Shown here in pieces: positions 30,925 to 38,520 of a stretch of 64,000 nucleotides of DNA. Both the position numbers and the translations under genes were made by a program. The notes beneath the pieces are model-generated. The model ran no database searches. It was not told the origin of the DNA and saw only the letters and a program-made list of their open reading frames with translations. Source of the DNA: Desulfobacteraceae bacterium CG2_30_51_40 (GTDB lineage Bacteria > Desulfobacterota > DSM-4660 > Desulfatiglandales > Desulfatiglandaceae); the NCBI GenBank assembly GCA_001874005.1, contig MNYJ01000022.1, forward strand, positions 1 through 64,000. The letters run 5' to 3'. Each line of letters begins with the position of its first letter. Position 1 is the first letter of the stretch.

Positions 30925-31731
30925 ATGGCTGATCAGAACCAATATCAACTCTGGGTGGAGGGAATTCATCTTTCCTTCGGGGGGCTTAAGGCCTTAAGCG
31001 GCGTGAGCACCGGTGTCAAAAAGGGGGAGATATTCTCCATCATAGGCCCGAACGGCGCGGGAAAGACCTGTTTGCTAAACTGCATCAATCGCTTTTATAA
31101 TCCCCAGATGGGTAAGATGTACTTTGAGGGAAAAGATATCACGAATGTCAAGACCAGCTCCATTGCGCGGCTGGGAATCGCGCGCACCTTCCAGAACGTG
31201 GAACTCTTCGCCCACATGACCGTTCTGGATAACATAAAACTCGGGGCCCACGTGCATCTAAAATCCGGATTCCTGTCCGGGGGCGTTTATTATGGAAAGA
31301 CCAGACAGGAGGAAACCGTCCTCAGAAAGCACATAGAGGAAAAGATAATTGATCTTCTTGAGATAGAGCAGATAAGAAAGAAGCTCGTGCACGCACTCCC
31401 GTACGGTCTCCAGAAGAGGGTGGAGATGGCCCGCGCGCTGGCCATGAATCCCAAAGTGCTTCTGCTCGATGAGCCCGCAACCGGAATGAATCTCGAGGAG
31501 ACTGAGGACATAGCCCGCTTTATCCTCGACATCAACGAGGAATGGGGGGTCACCATAGTGTTGATAGAGCACGACATGGGAGTGGTAATGGATATCTCCG
31601 ACCGCGTGTGTGTGCTCGACTTCGGGGTCAAGATCGCAGAGGGAAGACCGGAGGAGATAAGACATAACCCGAAGGTGATAAAGGCCTATCTTGGCGAGGA
31701 GGATCTGGCCTACTCCAGGCTGGGGGCGTGA
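30925..31731 (+). CDS. ABC transporter ATP-binding protein (LivG)
   Basis: GPNGAGKTCLLNCI; LPYGLQKRVEMARALAMNPKVLLLDEPATGMN. Confidence 0.93.
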   Translation: MADQNQYQLWVEGIHLSFGGLKALSGVSTGVKKGEIFSIIGPNGAGKTCLLNCINRFYNPQMGKMYFEGKDITNVKTSSIARLGIARTFQNVELFAHMTVLDNIKLGAHVHLKSGFLSGGVYYGKTRQEETVLRKHIEEKIIDLLEIEQIRKKLVHALPYGLQKRVEMARALAMNPKVLLLDEPATGMNLEETEDIARFILDINEEWGVTIVLIEHDMGVVMDISDRVCVLDFGVKIAEGRPEEIRHNPKVIKAYLGEEDLAYSRLGA

Positions 31732-31735
31732 GGCG

Positions 31736-32539
31736 ATGGAACCCTTCTTGATCGTTAACAATATAGAGGTCATCTACCACAATGTGATTCTGGTTTTGAA
31801 GGGCATGTCCCTCAAGGTGGATGAAGGCGGCATAGTGGCGGTGCTGGGCAATAACGGGGCCGGAAAGACCACCACCCTCAAAGCCGTTTCCGGCCTCTTG
31901 AAGTCAGAAGACGGAGAGGTCACAGACGGAGAGATAATCTTCAGAGGCGAAAGGATAGACAGGCGCTACCCTGAGGAAATTGTCCGGATGGGCATCTTCC
32001 AGGTCATGGAGGGAAGAAGGGTCTTTGATGAACTGACCGTTGAGGAAAACCTCATAGCAGGCGGGCATACCAACAAGAACAGGGTTAAGATGAAAAGGGA
32101 CATAGAGAGGGTCTATTCATTTTTTCCCCGCCTGCGTGAGAGAAAAGGAGTGCTTGCCGGCTACATAAGCGGAGGCGAGCAGCAGATGCTCGTGATAGGC
32201 CGGGGGCTCATGTCCCTCCCCAGTCTTATGCTCCTCGATGAGCCCTCGATGGGCCTGTCTCCGCTTCTTGTGGGAGAGATATTCAGGATCATACAGCGCA
32301 TAAACAAGGAAGAAGGGGTGAGCATACTGTTGGTTGAGCAGAACGCGAGGCTTGCCCTTTCTATCGCCGATCACGGCTATGTCATGGAAAACGGACGCAT
32401 AGTCCTGGACGACACGGTTGAAAAACTAAAGGAAAACGCCGACGTAAAGGAATTCTACCTCGGGCTTACCGAGGTCGGGAAAAAGAAGAGCTACCGCGAT
32501 GTAAAACACTACAAACGCCGTAAGCGCTGGCTGACATAA
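31736..32539 (+). CDS. ABC transporter ATP-binding protein (LivF)
   Basis: GNNGAGKTTTLKAVSGL; ISGGEQQMLVIGRGLMSLPSLMLLDEPSMGLSP. Confidence 0.93.
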   Translation: MEPFLIVNNIEVIYHNVILVLKGMSLKVDEGGIVAVLGNNGAGKTTTLKAVSGLLKSEDGEVTDGEIIFRGERIDRRYPEEIVRMGIFQVMEGRRVFDELTVEENLIAGGHTNKNRVKMKRDIERVYSFFPRLRERKGVLAGYISGGEQQMLVIGRGLMSLPSLMLLDEPSMGLSPLLVGEIFRIIQRINKEEGVSILLVEQNARLALSIADHGYVMENGRIVLDDTVEKLKENADVKEFYLGLTEVGKKKSYRDVKHYKRRKRWLT

Positions 32540-32548
32540 AGGACTTTA

Positions 32549-32650
32549 TATGAAAATGGCCCTTCCCTTTACTCCTCCCCCTCGACGGGGGAGGAAGGGG
32601 TGGGGGTGATTTTCATCTTTCTTTGTGCCCTGCCAGGGCATGGCAGTTAG
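32549..32650. repeat. CTCCCCC-hairpin dispersed element (copy a, full length)
   Basis: TATGAAAATGGCCCTTCCC..CTCCCCCTCGACGGGGGAGG..GGGTGATTTTCATC..TTTGTGCCCTGCCAGGGCATGGCAGTTAG. Confidence 0.8.
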
Positions 32651-32661
32651 ACTGGAACCTC

Positions 32662-33123
32662 ATGCCACAGATAAATCCGGCCCACGTTGAAGCTATTTTT
32701 GAAACTGTAAACAACTGCCCTTATTTTAAGCTTCTTTCCATAAGGCTTGCAGGCCTTGAATACGGCCGCTCTCTTCTTGAGATAGAGGCACAGGAAAAAC
32801 ACCTTCAACCTTACGGTATAGTCCACGGAGGCGTGTGCGCATCCATCCTGGATGCGGCTGTTTACTGGGCCGTATATGCGGGGGTTGATAAGACCGTAGG
32901 CCTTACGACCGTTGACATAAAGGTCAATTATCTCGCCCCCGTAAAGAGCGGCAGACTCATTGCCCGTGGAAGATGTATAAAGGCAGGCAGGACCATCTGT
33001 CTCGGGGATGCCTCCATAGAGGATGAAAAGGGGCTCCTTATCGCCCATGCCACAAGCACCCTCATGGTTATTGAATCCCTGAAGATGGAAGGGCATTCCC
33101 GGTTGCCTCCCAAGTGGCTGTAG
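32662..33123 (+). CDS. PaaI-type hotdog thioesterase
   Basis: LQPYGIVHGGVCASILDAAVYWAVYA...TTVDIKVNYLAPVKSG. Confidence 0.88.
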   Translation: MPQINPAHVEAIFETVNNCPYFKLLSIRLAGLEYGRSLLEIEAQEKHLQPYGIVHGGVCASILDAAVYWAVYAGVDKTVGLTTVDIKVNYLAPVKSGRLIARGRCIKAGRTICLGDASIEDEKGLLIAHATSTLMVIESLKMEGHSRLPPKWL

Positions 33124-33181
33124 GCCCTGGAGTGGAGAGGTGGCTTTTGTGTCGTTGACCCAACCTAGGAGGACGCTCACT

Positions 33182-33934
33182 ATGAAGATGATAGTCTTGT
33201 TTCTTGCCACGGTTCTTCTGGCAATATTGAGCCCGGAGATTTATGCGGCTTCAGATCAGCCTGAAGCCGCAAGCGATGCCGCGGTGGCCCTCGATTACAA
33301 AATGGACTCTGGTGAGAGGATACAGGCGATCCAACGCATGGCTGTTCAGAAAGATGCCGATTCCGCCGGGTCTCTCATAAGCATACTGCTCGACAAGGCC
33401 GAGGAGCCGGGCGTTAGGGCAAGCGCTGCCAGGGCCCTCGGTGAAGTCCGGGAAAGCGGGCCTGAATCACTAAAGGCCCTTTCAGAGGTCTTCAGAGAGC
33501 CGGGCGCTGAAGCCAATCTGCGATATACCATACTGATGAGCATAGGTAAGCTCAAGGACTTGACAGGGATTTCCCTTCTCAAGGAGGCCCTGGCCGAGAG
33601 CGATCCCATGATCCGTTTCAAGGCGGTTCAGGCCATGGGGGATCTTGGGTCGGCGGAGGCAGTTTCTATAATTTCAGGCCATCTGGACGCGGAGAAGGAT
33701 AAGATGGTCAGGGCCCAGGCTGCGAAGGCCCTTGGAAGCTATGACCTGGAGGCCTCCCAGTTATGTCTTGCCGGTCTTCTCAAAAATGATCCTGAAGCCT
33801 TGGTGAGACTGAACGCGGCTTTAAGCCTCAACAGGTTCTCCTCCCTGACCGCGGAAGCAAGGTCGGCCCTTGAAGCCGCCGGCGGGGACCCCTCCATCAT
33901 GGTCAGAGAGGCCGCTAAAGGAGAAAAGCCATGA
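33182..33934 (+). CDS. Exported HEAT-repeat protein
   Basis: Signal peptide MKMIVLFLATVLLAILSPEIYA; repeated ARALGEVRESG / AVQAMGDLGSAEAV / AAKALGSYD units. Confidence 0.8.
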   Translation: MKMIVLFLATVLLAILSPEIYAASDQPEAASDAAVALDYKMDSGERIQAIQRMAVQKDADSAGSLISILLDKAEEPGVRASAARALGEVRESGPESLKALSEVFREPGAEANLRYTILMSIGKLKDLTGISLLKEALAESDPMIRFKAVQAMGDLGSAEAVSIISGHLDAEKDKMVRAQAAKALGSYDLEASQLCLAGLLKNDPEALVRLNAALSLNRFSSLTAEARSALEAAGGDPSIMVREAAKGEKP

Positions 33935-35070
33935 GAAAATCAATAATCGCGCTATCCATTGCCTTCATCTTTGCCGCGGCGGCGAATACATCGGCCTATG
34001 AAAAGGGCGCTATCTTCTATCATTCAAGCAAGGGTGATCTCATTTATGGAAGGACATCAATCCTGGAGCTTCCCTGCTCGGTAATCAAGGCCGTTTTCGG
34101 AGAACTCAAATCCGGCCATGCGGGCCTCTACATAGGTGAGGGGAAGATCATCCACGCTATAAGAGACGGTGTTATTGAGACGACCTCAGAGAACTTCATG
34201 ACAAAGGAGGACCTTGACGGCGGCGCGAAATTCATGGGGGCAAAGGTGCCTGCCGACTATTCCGACAAGGCGAAATGGCCCGATGAACGTAAAGATCAGA
34301 TGATACTATTTGCCAAGGAGCAGGTGGGAAAATGGTATGATCTTACCTTCCACAAGCAGACAGGCGCAGGATCTGGGGATTTTACCTGCGTGGGGCTTGT
34401 GGAATACGTCTATGAGATGGTGGGGTATGACATAACCCCGCTGGGCTTTTACAGCGGGGGTGCTGGAGGAAAGACCTATACCCAGACATACAACTGCCTG
34501 GAAACAGGCTTCTCAGACTTGGAAAGGGTGAACACCTTCGCTGAAACGATGCAGTTTTCGAAGTTCTCCCATCCCCTTGAGTTTTTTGCAGGCCTTGAGT
34601 ACGAGGGAGATAAATACATGTTTTTCCCTTATACCCAGTACATACAGGCTACTACCGTGCCGGTGGCGGATGATCCTGCGACTCCCATCTCGGGGGGATC
34701 GGGGTCTGGGGGTGGAAGCGGCTGTTTCATAGCCACCGCGGCCTACGGCTCTGTCCTAAATCCGCATGTGGGTGTCCTGAGGGCCTTTAGAGACAAATAC
34801 CTGAGGGTGACCTCAGGGGGGAGGGCTTTTATGAGGCTGTATGCCGAGTGGTCGCCTCCGGTCGCAGGCTTTATAGCGGAAAGCGAGGGACTGAAGGCCG
34901 TGGCGCGCGTTCTCCTTGTCCCTGTAATAGCGGCGGCTTATCTTGTTTCCACGGCTGGGCTGTGGCAGAGTTTCGTAATCGCCGGTCTTGCATTTGCGGG
35001 ATTTGCCGGGGCCGCGCTGTATTTCAGGAGGAGGAGAGGAAGCGTCTTGCAACAAGCTGGGCGATCATAG
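33931..35070 (+). CDS. Secreted YiiX/NlpC-P60-like hydrolase with C-terminal CFI-box domain
   Basis: Signal peptide; SGHAGLYIGEGKIIHA and FTCVGLVEYVYE; Gly/Ser linker then SGCFIATAAYGSVLNPHVGVLRAFRDKYL, TM helix and RRRRGS tail. Confidence 0.75.
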   Translation: MRKSIIALSIAFIFAAAANTSAYEKGAIFYHSSKGDLIYGRTSILELPCSVIKAVFGELKSGHAGLYIGEGKIIHAIRDGVIETTSENFMTKEDLDGGAKFMGAKVPADYSDKAKWPDERKDQMILFAKEQVGKWYDLTFHKQTGAGSGDFTCVGLVEYVYEMVGYDITPLGFYSGGAGGKTYTQTYNCLETGFSDLERVNTFAETMQFSKFSHPLEFFAGLEYEGDKYMFFPYTQYIQATTVPVADDPATPISGGSGSGGGSGCFIATAAYGSVLNPHVGVLRAFRDKYLRVTSGGRAFMRLYAEWSPPVAGFIAESEGLKAVARVLLVPVIAAAYLVSTAGLWQSFVIAGLAFAGFAGAALYFRRRRGSVLQQAGRS

Positions 35071-36025
35071 GGGCGTTTCCGCCTGCCCGGTTGTTTACTA
35101 TCACATTTACGAAAACGCCTTTCTTGACGGCCTCCTGCATGATCCGGACGGTGTCTTCAATCATCCTGGGATCAAGCATGCCGTCAACAAGTTCGCTGAA
35201 CGGAGAGGCCTTTGCATAGGCCTCTTCGTATCTGACCCCCCTGGGGGTCATAAGCCTTATGACCGCTCTCCTGCCTTTGTTGAAAAACCTCCATCGGGAC
35301 ATTGCAAGCTGAGCCGACAGCGGCGGAAGCCATGTCCAGTGGCTCAGTACCTGGCCTATTCCGAATTCTTCAAAGACCTTGAACACAGGCTCTGCAAGGT
35401 ATGACTCCGTTCTTAACTCTATATGGTATCTCTCATCGGCAGGTATCCGGGAAAAAAAGGCCTCAAGCCTTGAGGCAAGCTCGGATGCGGGGATACGTTC
35501 ATTCTTTCTCTGGTATTCCTGCTCGAAGATAAAGGCCTCCAGTCTCGTGCCGATAAGGTCAACGGCCGGTTGATAGAACCTCTCAACAAAGACCTCCGGG
35601 TTCAGATAGTTGTCGTTTTTTTGAAAAGCCCCCCCTTGCCTGACCTTCTGGGCAAAGATCACCTGCGGGACCTTTACGATGATCCTGTCGTCATCCTTGA
35701 GATAACGGCAGTAGGATTCAAGCACAATATGATTGGGTGAAGGCCTTCCAGCTTCATTAAGAAGGGTCGAGTAAAATGTATAATCAAGTTCAAGAACCCT
35801 GAAGTGGTCAAAATACTCTGAAACGCTTTCAACCGGGAGCACGTCTTCCTGGAAGTTCCTGCCCGCAACGGTCTTCTGTCGCTTTTTTATCTTTTCATCA
35901 TAACGGCCCGGCGTGTATATCTGCCCTATCCAGCCCGCGTACCTGTCGCTCGCCGTCCCTAAGGCTGCGAGAGGATGAAGGTCTCTGAAACGAAATAGAT
36001 CAAAAGCTCCTGTCGGCCTTACCAT
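35024..36025 (-). CDS. DUF72 domain-containing protein
   Basis: LGTASDRYAGWIGQIYTPGRY...; LELDYTFYS; VKVPQVI; FEQEYQRK; YHIELRTESYL. Confidence 0.8.
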   Translation of the reverse strand: MVRPTGAFDLFRFRDLHPLAALGTASDRYAGWIGQIYTPGRYDEKIKKRQKTVAGRNFQEDVLPVESVSEYFDHFRVLELDYTFYSTLLNEAGRPSPNHIVLESYCRYLKDDDRIIVKVPQVIFAQKVRQGGAFQKNDNYLNPEVFVERFYQPAVDLIGTRLEAFIFEQEYQRKNERIPASELASRLEAFFSRIPADERYHIELRTESYLAEPVFKVFEEFGIGQVLSHWTWLPPLSAQLAMSRWRFFNKGRRAVIRLMTPRGVRYEEAYAKASPFSELVDGMLDPRMIEDTVRIMQEAVKKGVFVNVIVNNRAGGNAPMIAQLVARRFLSSS

Positions 36026-36075
36026 TTCAAATCACCCGTTGCGAAAAGATTCCCATGACAATATCTAGGCTTTTT

Positions 36076-36212
36076 TCCGGCCTTCGCCTGAATGACGAGC
36101 CGGATTCCATATCCAGTATTCCGGAACGGTCTTGGCTGGAATCCAGAAATACGCCGATTCCGGCGCCTGTCCCGGAATCATATTGGGAAGCCGGAATCCA
36201 GACTGGTACCCC
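36076..36212. repeat. CATTCCGG-type repeat region copy 2 (degenerate, multiple units)
   Basis: cctgaatgacgagccggattccat...ggctggaatccag...gccgattccggcgcctgtcccggaatca...agccggaatccag. Confidence 0.6.
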
Positions 36213-36214
36213 AA

Positions 36215-36814
36215 TTATTGTGATGTTAGGCTATCCTCCTTCATCCCCTCAATAAACTCGGTGGATGTCTCGATTCTCATAAGCGGGTAGAGGGGGTTTC
36301 TAGTGTAGATGGAGATGATCTTTTCATGTATGTCTTCAGAGCCTGCCGCGGCGCAGTCAGAAAGGAGCACTGCCTTGAAGTCATGGCAAAGGGCGTCCAT
36401 GACCGTAGTGAGAACGCAGACGTTGGTAGCGATCCCTCCCACCGCGCAAAGGGTTATGCCCCTTTCTTTCAGCCATGCGGCCAGATCTGTCCGGAAAAAG
36501 GCTGAGAACCTGGGCTTTGGAAGCCACAGGTCTTCTTTCCTTCTGTCAAGCTCGTCAATGACTTCGGCGCCTGCTGTGCCTGCAAGGGAATGAGGCTTCA
36601 TGCGGCCCTTGAAGATAAAGTCTTCTTTTTTGAATGCATCTGTTGAAAAAACTATTGGCCATCCCATCTTTCTGAAAAAGCCTATGACGCGGTTGATGGG
36701 CTCTATGATCTTCTTCGCGAAAATGGTTATGGGAAGGTGCCTTTCTTCGATAAAATTATCCTTTACCATATCAATGATCAAAAGTGCCGGTTTGTCATTC
36801 TTATCCTTTTCCAA
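36215..36814 (-). CDS. Isochorismatase-family cysteine hydrolase (nicotinamidase-like)
   Basis: KPALLIIDMVKDNF; LAGTAGAEVIDEL; AVGGIATNVCVLTTVMDA. Confidence 0.87.
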   Translation of the reverse strand: MEKDKNDKPALLIIDMVKDNFIEERHLPITIFAKKIIEPINRVIGFFRKMGWPIVFSTDAFKKEDFIFKGRMKPHSLAGTAGAEVIDELDRRKEDLWLPKPRFSAFFRTDLAAWLKERGITLCAVGGIATNVCVLTTVMDALCHDFKAVLLSDCAAAGSEDIHEKIISIYTRNPLYPLMRIETSTEFIEGMKEDSLTSQ

Positions 36815-37958
36815 CTCTTAATCTCCTTATTCGCTCAATCAGAAGGCCTGCGGCCTCCTCGACATCCTTCTCAGCGGTTGTTCTGCCGATGGTCAGGCGC
36901 AGGGCCCCCATGCCCTCCCCGGGTGGTATGCCCATGGCGGAAAGCACGTGGGACAGCTTGACTGACCTGTCGTGGCAAGCGGCCCCTGTAGAGGCAAGAA
37001 GCCTCGGTATTCCTTCCAGTATCTTTGCTCCTTCAAGCCCTGGCACGGAGACGTGCAGTGTGTTGGGAAGCCTTTCAACGAGATGCCCGTTTACTACGAG
37101 TCCTTTGATGGCTTCGCTTAATAGGCCCTGAAGCCTGTCCCTGAGGCTGGAGAGGCGGGCCATGTCCTCCTTTATTGTTTCAGCGGCCCTTTCACATGCC
37201 GCCCCAAGTCCAGCCTCCAGTATCACGCTTTCTGTCCCTGCCCTTTTTCCCATCTCCTGTGAAGCGCCGTGGATAAGCGGCGTAAGGAGCTTTTCCTTTT
37301 TTATGAAAAGGGCCCCGATCCCCTTTGGCCCATAAAGCTTGTGGCCTGCGATCGAAAGGAAATCAACCCCCAGCTCACTTACATCAACTGGTATCTTGCC
37401 CACTGCCTGGGCGGCGTCCGTGTGGAAAAGGATGCCCTTTTCGGCCGCTACAGCGGCGATCTCCTTTACGGGCTGGATAGTGCCTGTCTCATTATTGGCG
37501 AGCATTATGGTGATGAGCCTTGTTTCCGGTCTGATCGCCCTGCGTATATAGTCGGGATCAACGCGGCACAGTCCGTCAACCGGGGCAATGGTCACGTCAA
37601 CTCCTATTTCCAAGAGATAGAGCAACGGATTAAGTATGGCAGGATGTTCGATCGCGCTTGTTATGATATGACATCTTGAAGGCCTCGTGAAATCTACCAC
37701 CCCCTTTACTGCGAAGTTATTGGATTCACTGCCTCCGCTGGTAAAGCATATTTCATCAGGCAAGGCCCCTATCAGGGAGGCTGTCTGACGCCTTGCAAGC
37801 TCCACCGCCTCTTTTGCCCTTGATCCCAGGAAATATCCGCTTGACGGGTTTCCGAATTCCTTCTGCATATAGGGCATCATGGCCGCCATAGCTTCAGGCG
37901 CAAGCGGTGTGGTGGCATTGTGGTCAAAATAGAGAATTTTCTCATCCGTGTTGTTCAT
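36801..37958 (-). CDS. Cysteine desulfurase (NifS/IscS-like, class V aminotransferase)
   Basis: YFDHNATTPLAPEA; FTSGGSESNNFAVKG; SIAGHKLYGPKGIGALFI. Confidence 0.93.
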   Translation of the reverse strand: MNNTDEKILYFDHNATTPLAPEAMAAMMPYMQKEFGNPSSGYFLGSRAKEAVELARRQTASLIGALPDEICFTSGGSESNNFAVKGVVDFTRPSRCHIITSAIEHPAILNPLLYLLEIGVDVTIAPVDGLCRVDPDYIRRAIRPETRLITIMLANNETGTIQPVKEIAAVAAEKGILFHTDAAQAVGKIPVDVSELGVDFLSIAGHKLYGPKGIGALFIKKEKLLTPLIHGASQEMGKRAGTESVILEAGLGAACERAAETIKEDMARLSSLRDRLQGLLSEAIKGLVVNGHLVERLPNTLHVSVPGLEGAKILEGIPRLLASTGAACHDRSVKLSHVLSAMGIPPGEGMGALRLTIGRTTAEKDVEEAAGLLIERIRRLRVGKG

Positions 37959-38359
37959 TGCTGATCTCTCTATAAGAAGTTACCCTTCTCGCATTTACAA
38001 GAAATTTTCCCCTTTAGGAAAGGGCCGACTGGGGATATTCATCCTTAATTGCGCCTACCATGGGCATGACCGTCAGCCCGGCCATACAAGATTCCTGACC
38101 GGATCAGGGATTCGCCGCAACAGCAGCGGGTCTGAAAAATTGCGGTGGGACTCGAAAGAAAGCCCCGGGTACTGAATTAACGGTTTAGCCTGTTGTTAAG
38201 ATACTTGATAGCATTGATTTAATGGCGGCGCCAGAGAAAACTTGGTCGTTGACAATAGTTGGGCTTAATGTTAATGCTTCAGAGATTCCCAAATAAATAC
38301 GTTTATTTGTTATCTGCTTCAATTTATATGATTGCTTTTCCACCGGCGAAACTGTGTCA

Positions 38360-38485
38360 TTTCAATAAATCGGGGGGATGGCCTTGCGCAGGTCAGGACA
38401 AGCAGACCGGAAATCAGCTCCTGTAGGTGCGCCTTCAGGAGCACGGTACCTGTGCGGCTTAAGCCGCACCTACCCCGGATTTTCC
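38360..38485 (+). repeat. REP/BIME-like repeat with conserved leader, copy 2
   Basis: TTCAATAAATCGGGGGGATGGCCTTGCGCAGGTCAGGACAAGCAGACCGGAAATCAGCTCCTGTAGGTGCGCCTTCAGGAGC...GTGCGGCTTAAGCCGCACCTACCCCGGATTTT. Confidence 0.8.
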
Positions 38486-38520
38486 AGATCATAGGCAAAA
38501 CTTTAATAAGGAGAGAAGCG

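Noticed and set aside
36055-36255. 66-aa + strand ORF
   Set aside because: Proline/serine-rich translation of CATTCCGG repeats.
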